From NCBI RefSeq assembly GCF_026130545.1, contig NZ_JAMOIM010000027.1, forward strand, positions 1-63,363: a stretch of 63,363 nucleotides of DNA. Reading direction: 5' to 3'. Below are positions 33,585 through 41,571 of this stretch, in pieces. How positions within the stretch are numbered: position 1 is the first letter of the stretch; every line of letters starts with the position of its first letter. The translations under genes and the position numbers were made by a program. Under the pieces are notes generated by a model. It had not been told where the DNA came from, ran no database searches, and was given only the letters and a program-made list of their open reading frames with translations. This stretch comes from Lichenifustis flavocetrariae (lineage in GTDB: Bacteria; Pseudomonadota; Alphaproteobacteria; Rhizobiales; Beijerinckiaceae).

Positions 33585-34488
33585 CGTCGCGCTCCTGCTA
33601 GGCGAAGCAGGCCGGTGAGGGCAGCAAACGACAGCGCGAGCAGGATCAATGACGCCGCGACCGCGACGCCGATGTCGTTGTGGCGGAAGAAGGCCTCGTA
33701 GATGAAGATGCTGATCGTCGTGGTACTACCGCCGGCGCCCGTACCGGTCAGCACTTAGATGTTGTCGAAGGCCCGGAAGCCGTCGATGAAGCGGAAGAAG
33801 AACGTGATCGCGAGGGTCGGCGCCATCCAGGGGAGGTCGATCAGGAGGAGGCGCCTCACCGGCCCAGCGCCGTCGAGCGCCGCGGCCTCGCGGATCTCTC
33901 CCGGGATCGCCGCATAGGCGGAGTAGAGGATCAGCAGCGCGAATGGCGTCCACTGGAGCACCTCGATCGTCGACAGCGTCCATAAAGCCGTGCTCGGGCT
34001 GAGGAAAGCGGGGCTGTCGCCGAACCAGGCGGCCCAGATGTTCGGCACGACGCCGACGAACTCCTGGAGGAGCAGCCGGTACATCAGGCCTACCAGGGCC
34101 GGCGCCATCATCATGGGCAGCATGAGGATGGCCATGAGCGATGGGATCACGGCGAAGAGAGGCGCCAGAAAGATCGCTAGGACCAATCCGATGATCAACT
34201 GCGCCGCCGCTGTGAGCAGCGCGAAGCGGAGCGAAGCGGAGCGAAGCGGAGCGAAAGCCCCATGGCCTGCCAGAAGTTGGGATCCCTGAGCACGACCGCG
34301 AAGTTGCCGAACCCCTGGATCTGCGGGTGCCGGATGTTCTCGAAGGTCACGCGCGACAGGGCGTAGACCACGTCGATCGCGAACGGCAGCCCCAACATGG
34401 CGAGCAGAAACAGCGTCAGAGGCGAGATCAGCACAAGACCGTTGCGGCGCGACAGGACGCCGTGCGGGGGGTGGTCGGTGCCATGCAC
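33581..34488 (-). pseudogene. carbohydrate ABC transporter permease, MalF-like, broken twice
   Basis: The reading frame can be followed from ATG 34488 ('PLTLFLLAMLGLPFAIDVVY') to a natural stop at 33581-33583. There are two lesions. First, the 10-bp unit gcgaagcgga (plus strand) is present three times at 34221-34250; removing two copies (20 bp) restores 'LSLRFALLTAAAQ' exactly, so expansion caused the frameshift. Second, 'FRAFDNI' is followed by TAA (33755-33757) where 'YVLTGTG' is expected, then the frame continues as 'VLTGTGAGGSTTTI'. The EAA loop ('REAAALDGAGPVRRLLL') is intact. Recent decay is likely because the rest is undamaged. Confidence 0.88.
34221..34250 (+). repeat. 10-bp tandem repeat, three copies
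   Basis: gcgaagcgga occurs three times head to tail (34221-34230, 34231-34240, 34241-34250), then a partial gcgaa. It lies inside the MalF-like coding sequence. One copy is the ancestral state by protein alignment; the two additional copies add 20 bp and shift the frame. Slipped-strand change of one or more units could in principle alter the frame again. Confidence 0.9.
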
Positions 34489-34585
34489 GTCGACGATCAG
34501 ATCCGCGCGACGGCGTCAGCCGGGGCACCGCGGGAGCGACCAACCCCGAGTCGGCCTTCCCTGGTTTCCGCGTGATGAATCCTGC

Positions 34586-35347
34586 TCACGGCTTAAGCAG
34601 CTTCGTCATCGCATCGTCGGCCTGCTTCAATGCGCCATCGAGCGTTTCTGTGCCGCCCCGGTAGCCCGTGAAGGCCTTGGCCTGCACCTCGTAGACCTGC
34701 AGCGCATTGGCCGATGTGCCGCCGTTCATCACAAACCCGTACTGGCCCGCGAAGCGGCCGAGCTTGGCAAGGTCGGGGCGGCTCGGGATCTTGGCCAGGA
34801 CCGCGCCCGACAAAGCGGGCGAGCCGCCGGCCTGGGCGTAGTCCGTCATCGCTTGAATGAGGACTTGGCGCTCCGAAGCGTCACGACGGAATGCCACTTC
34901 CGCATCAGCTTCGTTCTCACGCCTGATCCGCGCATGGCGTCCGGTCAGGCGATCCCATATTCCGAGAAAGCCTTTCCGAAACCGTGTTACCGTCTGCTGC
35001 GCCTCGGCAGTGGCGGGAGCCGTTTGCATCTGCCGCAAGTTGCTGCGTTGCCGACGCTGATCGTCGCGCAGTCTAGCCCGCTTCTGCTGCAAGGGCTGCA
35101 TCCGCACCTGATGCTCGTCTTCCGCTTCGACAAACTGCCGGCCGAGCATGCCTTTGAGCAACGCCGCGCTCTTAGCATTGGTCTCGGTGACGCTGGGGAG
35201 ATCGTCAGGATCCCCGAGGCGGGCCTCGACGACCTTGGTCTTCAGCCCTGTCCATTTTGCGACGGCAAAGACCTCCCCCTTGATGTCGACGGCCACGAAG
35301 CCACGCCGATCGCCTTTGGCTAAGCAGACATCGGGGGGTTGACCCAC
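34586..35347 (-). pseudogene. in-frame chimera: relaxase C-terminal region fused to sugar-binding-protein tail
   Basis: The first ~165 residues resemble the C-terminal part of a TraA/MobA-type relaxase ('RGFVAVDIKGEVFAVAKWTG', 'KTKVVEARLGDP', 'RFRKGFLGIWDRLTGRHA', 'RRENEADAEVAFRRDASER'). The last ~87 residues, from about 34849 leftward, are the C-terminal end of a family 1 sugar-binding protein ('YAQAGGSPALSGAVLAK', 'LDGALKQADDAMTKLL'). The junction is at about 34849. The binding-protein remnant belongs upstream of the MalF/MalG genes. The fusion has no signal peptide or catalytic relaxase domain and should be non-functional. Confidence 0.72.
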
Positions 35348-35392
35348 GGATGGCGGGCTGGTTTTTTCCGTCTCGATTCGCGGCGGTCAAGC

Positions 35393-36449
35393 ATGGCGGG
35401 CAAATCTCCTCTTTCGACAATGCCGGAAGAGCAAATGGAGTTGGCGGCCCTGGCCGGTTCGCGTGATCGTGGCGAGGCGGACCGAGCCCGCGCCGTTATG
35501 CTGACTGTCTCGGGCTGGACAAGCGGACGGATTGCCGAACCCTATGGCGTGCGGGAAGACACGGCTCGGCTCTGGCGCAGCGATTTCATGGAAGGCAGGG
35601 TCGACGCCCTGAAGGCCACCGTCGCCCCCGGCCTCGCGCCGGTGAAAAGCGAAGCGGCGTTACGCGTGGCCATGCCGCTGCTGGCCGCGCCCTTCGCCGG
35701 CCGGCCCAACTGGACCATTCCTCGCCTGCGCGCTGAGATCGAGGCCCGTGAGGGGGTGAGCATCAGCCGTTCACAACTGTCCAAGGCGCTGCGAAAAAAA
35801 ACTTCCGCTGGCGGCGCCCCCGGCACACGCTGAAGGGGCGCCAAGTCGCCGCCGAGGTCGAGCGGATCGGTCTGCGCCTGCATCTTCTCAAACAGCGGGC
35901 CGCGGCCGGCGACATCGTTGTGCTCTTCGGCGACGAGAGCGAGGCACTGACGCATCCCTATCCACTCGCGCCTGGGCCCAGTCGGGAGCGGACCTGCGCG
36001 TTCCCGCGCCTGGGCAAGCCAGGAAGGTCGCCATACTCGGCTCGTTCGATCACAAGACCCGCCAGCTCATCGCCCACACCAAGAAGACCAAGCGCAGCAG
36101 CGACGTCGTAGCTCATCTCGAACAGTCGGGCCGGCCCTATGGCCCATGGCCCGGGCAGGCCGCCAAGAAGGTGGCGCTGGTCGAGGACAACGACCCCATC
36201 CACACCAGCAAACTCTCGCAGGCAGCACTCGCTGCCCGCGCTCACTGACTCACCGTCGAGTGGCTGCCAAAATACGCGCCCGAGTTGAACGACATCGAAG
36301 CCGTCTGGCGCGATCTCAAAGCCCATCACCTCGCCCACCAGACCTTCGCCGACAACGACGCCCTCGACAAAGCAATCCATAAAGCCGTCGAAGCCCTCAA
36401 TGAAGAGCGAAAACCCGTTTCGTCGGGCAAACTACAAATCTCTGCTTAG
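35393..36449 (+). mobile_element. IS630-family transposase, degenerate
   Basis: Two-part IS630 transposase. The first part (35393-35833) is the helix-turn-helix half ('ALAGSRDRGEADRARAVML', 'NWTIPRLRAEIEAREGVS'). An A-run (35794-35801) in its last codons would shift into the second part ('NFRWRRPRHTLKGRQVAAE', 'VVLFGDESEALTHPY'), which is a plausible programmed -1 slip. Further on there is another frameshift near 35957-35975 and a TGA at 36246-36248 where Trp is expected before 'LTVEWLPKYAPELNDIE', the DDE-terminal motif. The last two lesions make it dead. Terminal inverted repeats were not found. It lies next to the relaxase fragment, between a broken sugar transporter and an intact LysR gene. 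Confidence 0.85.
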
Positions 36450-37378
36450 AAGGATCGCATCGAGGTCCGCTCGACGTGGCCGCTGTCGGAGAGGCGCTTC
36501 GGTATGGCTTCGGTGAAGAACTCCGTCGTGCGGCGAACACGTGCCGGGACGAAGCGGCGGTTCGGCCAGACGAGGTTCACGTCCCTGGCGCCGCGCACGA
36601 ACCCGTCGAGGACAGTGACGACGTCCGGACCCGAGAGTCCCCCGACAAGCGACCCCTTGGTGAAGAAGCCGATGCCGACGCCGGCCAGGACCGCCGCCCG
36701 GATCGTTTCGATGCTGTTGGACGAAAGGTTGCCCCGAACGGACACGCTGAAGGGACCATCGGGCCCGACGAAGGGCCAGTTTGCCGCTTCGCGCAGTCCG
36801 CCGTAGATCAGGCAGTTGTGTTTAACGAGGTCGGCGGGCGTTTGCGGCACACCGCGGTCCCGGAAATAGCTGAGGGAGCCGACGCACACCAAGGGCGTGG
36901 CCGCCACGCGTCGGACCACGGCATCGGGTTCGTCGATGGCACCGACCCGGATTGCTAAGTCCACGCGATCGTCAACCATATCACGGACGATGTCCGACAG
37001 CACCAGATCCACGGCGAGTTCGGGATAAAGTGTCAAAAGCTCCGGGATGAGCGGCAGCACGTGCAGGCGACCGAACGTCGACGGCACGCTGATCCTGACC
37101 GGCCCGGACACCCGGAGCGCGCTGTTCGTCATCTCATTGTCCGCGTCGTCCAACTCTTCGATCATTAGCTTGGTTCGCTCGAAGTAGCGTTGGCCGTGGT
37201 CGGTGAGCGTCACGTTGCGCGTGCTCCGGTTGAACAACGCCACGCCGAGGCGCTTTTCGAGCGCCGCGATGGCTTTGCTGACGGCCGGCTGCGCCAACCC
37301 GGTGCGACGAGCCGCCGCCGAAAATCCCCCGGCTTCCGCAACGGCGATGAAGGCGTTCAGTTCGTGGAAGCGGTCCAT
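36446..37378 (-). CDS. LysR-family transcriptional regulator, 310 aa
   Basis: Winged helix at residues 1-60 ('FIAVAEAGGFSAAARRTG', 'AQPAVSKAIAALEKRLG') and a LysR co-inducer domain ('GPVRISVPSTFGRLHVLPLI', 'VLAGVGIGFFTKGSLVGG'). It is divergent from the SDR/reductase operon at 37474. A palindrome with perfect T-N11-A symmetry sits 4 bp upstream of its start, overlapping its own ribosome site. It probably regulates itself and the divergent genes. Its 3' end meets the IS630 remnant. Confidence 0.92.
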   Translation of the reverse strand: MDRFHELNAFIAVAEAGGFSAAARRTGLAQPAVSKAIAALEKRLGVALFNRSTRNVTLTDHGQRYFERTKLMIEELDDADNEMTNSALRVSGPVRISVPSTFGRLHVLPLIPELLTLYPELAVDLVLSDIVRDMVDDRVDLAIRVGAIDEPDAVVRRVAATPLVCVGSLSYFRDRGVPQTPADLVKHNCLIYGGLREAANWPFVGPDGPFSVSVRGNLSSNSIETIRAAVLAGVGIGFFTKGSLVGGLSGPDVVTVLDGFVRGARDVNLVWPNRRFVPARVRRTTEFFTEAIPKRLSDSGHVERTSMRSF

Positions 37379-37381
37379 AGC

Positions 37382-37398
37382 TATTCTCCCGGAGAATA
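37382..37398. promoter_or_regulatory. LysR-box palindrome
   Basis: TATTCTCC-C-GGAGAATA is a perfect 8+1+8 palindrome with T-N11-A character, located just upstream of the LysR start and 76 bp from the divergent SDR. The GGGAG ribosome site of the LysR gene is part of it, so bound regulator could block its own expression. Confidence 0.75.
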
Positions 37399-37473
37399 AA
37401 TCCTATGGCATTCTCGCCCATTATCCAGGTCCCGAAGGTCCCCACCTCTGTATGAGGCACACAGAGACGCACC

Positions 37474-38268
37474 ATGAAGATCGATTTGAAGGGCAAGAGG
37501 GCCGTCGTCACGGGCTCCACGGCCGGCATCGGCCGGGCGATCGCCGAGGGGCTTGCGCGCGCGGGTGCGGCGGTCGTCATCAACGGCCGCGGCGAGGAGC
37601 GGGTCAGCGCCACGCTGCGGAACATTCGTGCGCTTTTCCCCGCTGCCGACATCACCGGCTTTTCCGCCGATCTGGCGACCGCGGAGGGTGCCGACGACTT
37701 CGCTGCTCGTGCGGGGGATGCCGACATCCTGATCAACAACGTGGGCACGGCCAAGCCGAAGGCCTTCCTCGAATTGGCCGACAGCGACTGGCAGGACCTG
37801 TTCGAGCTGAATGTGATGAGCGGCGTGAGGATGACCCGCCATCACCTGCCGTCGATGACGAAGCGTGGTTGGGGATGCGTGGTGTTCATCAGCAGCGAGT
37901 CGGCGCCGGCGGTCCCCCAGGAGATGATCGACTACGGCATGACGAAGACCGCGCAGCTCGCGATTTCGAGGGGCGTCGCGGAGTCGGTCGCCGGCACGGG
38001 CGTGACCGTGAGTGCCGTCCTGCCCGGCCCGACGAACTCCAAGATCCTGTCGAACTGGATGAAGGCCACGGCCGCTGCCGAGGGCATCACGCAGGACGAG
38101 GCCGAGCAGAACTTCCTGAACACGATGCGGCCGACCTCGCTCCTCAAGCGGTTCACGACGACGGACGAGATCGCGAACATGGTCGTCTACCTCTGCTCGG
38201 AGCAAGCCTCCGGCACGACCGGGGCCGCCCTGCGCGTCGACGGCGGCGTGCTCAGGCAGATCGCGTAA
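37474..38268 (+). CDS. short-chain dehydrogenase/reductase, 264 aa
   Basis: SDR with cofactor loop 'TGSTAGIGRAIAEGLARAG', 'INNVGTAKPKA', catalytic 'YGMTK' (with the Ser of 'FISSESAPA') and C-terminal 'TTGAALRVDGGVLRQ'. 'INGRGEE' after beta-2 suggests NADP. First gene of the LysR-controlled group; product probably a ketone/alcohol oxidoreductase of unknown substrate. Confidence 0.9.
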   Translation: MKIDLKGKRAVVTGSTAGIGRAIAEGLARAGAAVVINGRGEERVSATLRNIRALFPAADITGFSADLATAEGADDFAARAGDADILINNVGTAKPKAFLELADSDWQDLFELNVMSGVRMTRHHLPSMTKRGWGCVVFISSESAPAVPQEMIDYGMTKTAQLAISRGVAESVAGTGVTVSAVLPGPTNSKILSNWMKATAAAEGITQDEAEQNFLNTMRPTSLLKRFTTTDEIANMVVYLCSEQASGTTGAALRVDGGVLRQIA

Positions 38269-38304
38269 CCCGTTCAAATTGAACGTCAAAAATGGAGAGT
38301 TGAC

Positions 38305-39078
38305 ATGACCACAATACAGAGCGAGCAGACGCGTCCGGCGTTGCCGTCCCACGATCTCACCGGGAAACGGGTGGTCGTGGTGGGCGGCAAGACGGGGATC
38401 GGCCTTGGCATCGCTCAGGCCGCCCATGCGGCGGGAGCCAGCGTAACGGTTGCCAGCCGGCGTTCGGCCTCGGTAGCGGACCACCCGGAATTGGCACCCT
38501 TCGAGCAGATCAGCCTCGACATCGACGACGAGGAGGCCGTTCGAGCCGCCTTCGACGCCATGGGCGCTCTGGATCACCTCGTCGTCGCCGCGGGGTCGAC
38601 CGACGGCTCCTGGGGTGCCTTCATGGACGACGACATGCGCGGCGTGCGCAGCTACACCACCAACAAGTACCTCGGCTCCTGGGCGTGCGCGCGCTATGCC
38701 GGCCCGCGACTTCCCCCACACGGGTCGATCACCCTCCTCACGGGCGGCATCGCGGCGCGTCCGAAGCTCGGCATGACCTCCGTGACTTCGGCCTTCGCCG
38801 CGGTGGAGGCGCTGGGGCGCTCGCTCGCGCTGGAACTCGGCCCAATCCGGGTGAACACCATCCGGCCCGGCTTCATCGATACCGATTTCTGGACCTTCCT
38901 CTCCGAGGCGGACGCCGCCGCCGTCCGCGAGAAGGTGCGAGCGAAGTTCCCGGCGCGCCGCCTCGGCCAGGCCGCCGATGTCGGGCACGCCGCCGTGTTC
39001 CTGATGACCAATCCCTATGTCACCGGCACCGTGCTCGACGTCACCGGCGGCGAGCAGCTCGTCGACTGGGCGTTCTGA
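38305..39078 (+). CDS. short-chain dehydrogenase/reductase-like protein, 257 aa
   Basis: SDR fold with 'VVVGGKTGIGLGIAQAAHAAG' and 'DHLVVAAGSTDGSWG', and 'TGTVLDVTGGEQLVDW' at the C-terminus. The usual YxxxK is not present: the region reads 'GMTSVTSAFAAVEALGR', so the catalytic Tyr seems to be missing. The protein may be a divergent SDR or a non-catalytic NADP-binding relative. It lies 36 bp after the first SDR. Confidence 0.8.
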   Translation: MTTIQSEQTRPALPSHDLTGKRVVVVGGKTGIGLGIAQAAHAAGASVTVASRRSASVADHPELAPFEQISLDIDDEEAVRAAFDAMGALDHLVVAAGSTDGSWGAFMDDDMRGVRSYTTNKYLGSWACARYAGPRLPPHGSITLLTGGIAARPKLGMTSVTSAFAAVEALGRSLALELGPIRVNTIRPGFIDTDFWTFLSEADAAAVREKVRAKFPARRLGQAADVGHAAVFLMTNPYVTGTVLDVTGGEQLVDWAF

Positions 39079-39130
39079 GCGGCGCCCGCCGCCTCGCGTT
39101 TCGTTTCCTCTGAAGATTTGGACGGTCCTC

Positions 39131-40096
39131 ATGGCACATCGCATTCGCATCCATCGAACCGGCGGTCCCGAGGTCCTGCAATATGAAGACTACGACGTGG
39201 GCGAGCCGGGTCACGGTCAGGTCCGGCTTGCCCAGGAGGCGGCGGGCGTCAACTTCGTCGACACCCAATTCCGCGACGGCATCTATGAAGCGACGCTTCC
39301 GCTGACGCTGGGCGTCGAAGGCGCCGGGATCATAGACGCAGTGGGACCAGGCGTCGCCGACCTTAAAGTCGGCGATCGCGTCGGCTGTTGGCTCGCGTTC
39401 GGCAGTTACGCTGACATGCGCCTCGTCGACGCCGACAAGCTGGTGGCACTGCCGGCCGGCCTATCCAGCGAGCGGGCGGCTTCGATCTTCACGAAGGGCC
39501 TCTCGGCCTGGGCCATGGTCAAGCGCGCCCATGTGGTACGGCCCGGTGAGACGATGCTCGTCCAGGGCGCCTCAGGCGGCGTCGGCTCGCTCGCCCCGTC
39601 ATGGGCGCAGGCCCTGGGAGCCAAGGTGATCGCCATCGTTGGCAGTCCGGCCAAGGCGACGGGGCTGCGCGACCGCGGCATCGATATGGTGCTTGATTCC
39701 GGCGATCCCGATCTCGCCGCAAAAGTTGCAGCCATGACCGGCGGCAGGAGCGTCGACGTCGTCTACGAATTGATCGGCGCCGCGTCTTTCGACAAATCGG
39801 TGGCGGCGCTCCGGCCAGGCGGAGACCTCGTTCATTTCGGCAATGCCTCCGGCCCGCCACGCATCGACATGGCGGCCCTGGCGGAACGTGCCATCAGCTA
39901 CACCAAACCGAATACGGGCGAATTCGTGAACAGCCCCGTCGTCCTGAAAGAGGCCAGCAACGACCTTTGGTCCGCCTTCGAAACCCACATTCTCAAGCCT
40001 CTCCCTGTGACCAGCTACCCGTTGCGCGAGGCCCGGCGCGCGCATGAAGACATCAGGGCGCGGCGTGTCGTCGGGTCCATGGTGTTGACCATGTAA
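39131..40096 (+). CDS. quinone-oxidoreductase-like MDR protein (QOR family), 321 aa
   Basis: Zinc-free medium-chain dehydrogenase: N-terminal 'IRIHRTGGPEVLQYEDYDVG', 'VNFVDTQFRDGIY', 'LGVEGAGIIDAVGPGVADLK', and NADPH site 'LVQGASGGVGSLAPSWAQAL'. ATG 39131 is used; the frame is open upstream into the preceding gene. Reduces quinones or enones using NADPH. Confidence 0.9.
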   Translation: MAHRIRIHRTGGPEVLQYEDYDVGEPGHGQVRLAQEAAGVNFVDTQFRDGIYEATLPLTLGVEGAGIIDAVGPGVADLKVGDRVGCWLAFGSYADMRLVDADKLVALPAGLSSERAASIFTKGLSAWAMVKRAHVVRPGETMLVQGASGGVGSLAPSWAQALGAKVIAIVGSPAKATGLRDRGIDMVLDSGDPDLAAKVAAMTGGRSVDVVYELIGAASFDKSVAALRPGGDLVHFGNASGPPRIDMAALAERAISYTKPNTGEFVNSPVVLKEASNDLWSAFETHILKPLPVTSYPLREARRAHEDIRARRVVGSMVLTM

Positions 40097-40244
40097 GGGC
40101 CGGCGCAGTCGGGCCGATTCCAAGGTCGGGGTGTTACACGACACAGTCGACGAAGCCTTCCCAAACCGCCAGCCTGCTCCACATGCTGCCCAACTGCATC
40201 GCGTGGCGCCGTTGCGTCGCGGGATCGATATTCAAGGAACCGTT

Positions 40245-40940
40245 ATGAAAATTGGCATCGTAGGCGCCGGTAACATCGGCGCCGCCCTGACGCGTCGTCT
40301 TCGCGCGCTGGGCCACCCGGTGAAGGTCGCGAACTCCCGGGGGCCGGAGACCCTGGCCGGTCTGGCGTCCGAGACAGGGGCTACGGCCACGACGGCGACG
40401 GACGCCGCCCGGGATGTCGACCTCGTTGTCGTCACGATCCCGGAAAAAGAAATCCCCCGCCTGCCTCGTGATCTGCTGGCTGGTTTGGACGACGGCGCGG
40501 TCGTGATCGATACAGGGAACTACTATCCTCGCCATCGAGACGGCCGTATCGAGGCTATCGAGAAAGGCCTGCCTGAAAGCCGATGGGTTGAAGGGTATCT
40601 TGGGCGCCCGGTCATCAAGGCGTTCAACAACATCTATGCCCAACACCTCTTCGAGATGGGCAAGCCCGCCGGCACTCCTGGGAGGATCGCCCTGCCAGTT
40701 GCCGGTGACGATAGCCGGGCCAAGGCGATCGTGCTGGCCCTGATCGATCAACTTGGCTTCGATGCCGTGGATGCGGGCGGCCTCGACGAGTCGTGGCGCC
40801 AGCAACCCGGCTCGCCTGTCTACACCCACGATTTCGATGCCGCTGGCGTCCGCAAGGCCCTGTCCGAGGCCGTCCAGAAGCGCAGTCCGGAGTGGTATGC
40901 GACGGACTTAAGTCCTGGCGATTTTCAAAATCCGGCCTGA
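40245..40940 (+). CDS. NADP-binding reductase of the F420-dependent-oxidoreductase/ProC-like family, 231 aa
   Basis: N-terminal Rossmann fold 'IGIVGAGNIGAALTRRLRAL' with 'ANSRGPETLAGLASE' (NADP preference from 'NSR'), then 'TIPEKEIPRLPRDLL', 'VIDTGNYYPRHRDGRI' and 'KAFNNIYAQHLFEMG'. This is the family called NADPH:F420 reductase-like; most bacterial members have unknown partners. Start fixed at ATG 40245, where the fold begins. Probably co-expressed with the upstream QOR. Confidence 0.85.
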   Translation: MKIGIVGAGNIGAALTRRLRALGHPVKVANSRGPETLAGLASETGATATTATDAARDVDLVVVTIPEKEIPRLPRDLLAGLDDGAVVIDTGNYYPRHRDGRIEAIEKGLPESRWVEGYLGRPVIKAFNNIYAQHLFEMGKPAGTPGRIALPVAGDDSRAKAIVLALIDQLGFDAVDAGGLDESWRQQPGSPVYTHDFDAAGVRKALSEAVQKRSPEWYATDLSPGDFQNPA

Positions 40941-41055
40941 GCATCACGCATGAGGCCCGGGTTTATGCATGCCGGCAGCGACGCGTTCCAGTGCGAGATT
41001 CGCACTCGCAAGCGGGTTCGTGGACTTGGGTTGTGAGGGTGCAATAACCTAGACC

Positions 41056-41336
41056 GTGACGACTTGCCATGTTGGTCGCCGCCCAGGGTCTCGTCGATGA
41101 ACACCGGCCGCCCGGGATCGATGTCGAGGTGGCCGTCGAACCACTCCTCGGGGCGCTTCAGGAGGTCGGGCGATCCTGCTCGGTGGCATGCACCCTCTTT
41201 TTGCACGTGATCCGGTGCCGGTCGAAGAACCGCCACAACGTGCCGATCCCAACGGCGTAGCCCGCTCGGCCAGCATCGCGATCTGCTTGGGGTTCCGCTT
41301 CGCTTCTAGGGTGCTTAGCGCCAGCCTGCTACTGTG
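41056..41336 (-). pseudogene. IS630-family transposase fragment
   Basis: Pieces of an IS630 transposase of a different subgroup from the one at 35393: 'LALSTLEAKRNPKQIAMLAE' in one frame and 'EEWFDGHLDIDPGRPVFIDE' in another (the first catalytic Asp). The pieces are separated by a frameshift, and neither the helix-turn-helix start nor the DDE C-terminus is present. Decayed insertion-sequence remnant. Confidence 0.75.
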
Positions 41337-41358
41337 CACCGCATATAGGAAAGCGGAT

Positions 41359-41547
41359 CTACATCGGCGGTGTTATGCCCTTGCCAACGGTGACGAGGGC
41401 CGCCCGGTCGCCGGGATCGGTCTTGATGAACACGGCGGATCCTATGGCCACCGCCGATCGGTCGGCCACCTCAAAGCGCGTGATCAGGGCGGTTGGCGGC
41501 ACGGTGATCCGGAATATCTTGCCGCCATCGTACGTGAGAGTGAGCAT
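41359..41547 (-). pseudogene. C-terminal fragment of a small exported protein (low certainty)
   Basis: 62-residue frame: 'TLTYDGGKIFRITVPPTA', 'FEVADRSAVAIGSAVFIK', ending 'VTVGKGITPPM'. This looks like the C-terminal part of a beta-rich periplasmic protein with repeated pairs of short strands, but no signal peptide or N-terminal half is present and it abuts the exporter gene. Function unknown. Confidence 0.4.
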
Positions 41548-41571
41548 CCGGCCAGCGACGCGTGCGCGCCT

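Noticed and set aside
34221-34250. possible CRISPR-like repeat
   Set aside because: The unit is 10 bp, directly tandem without spacers, and lies inside a coding sequence.
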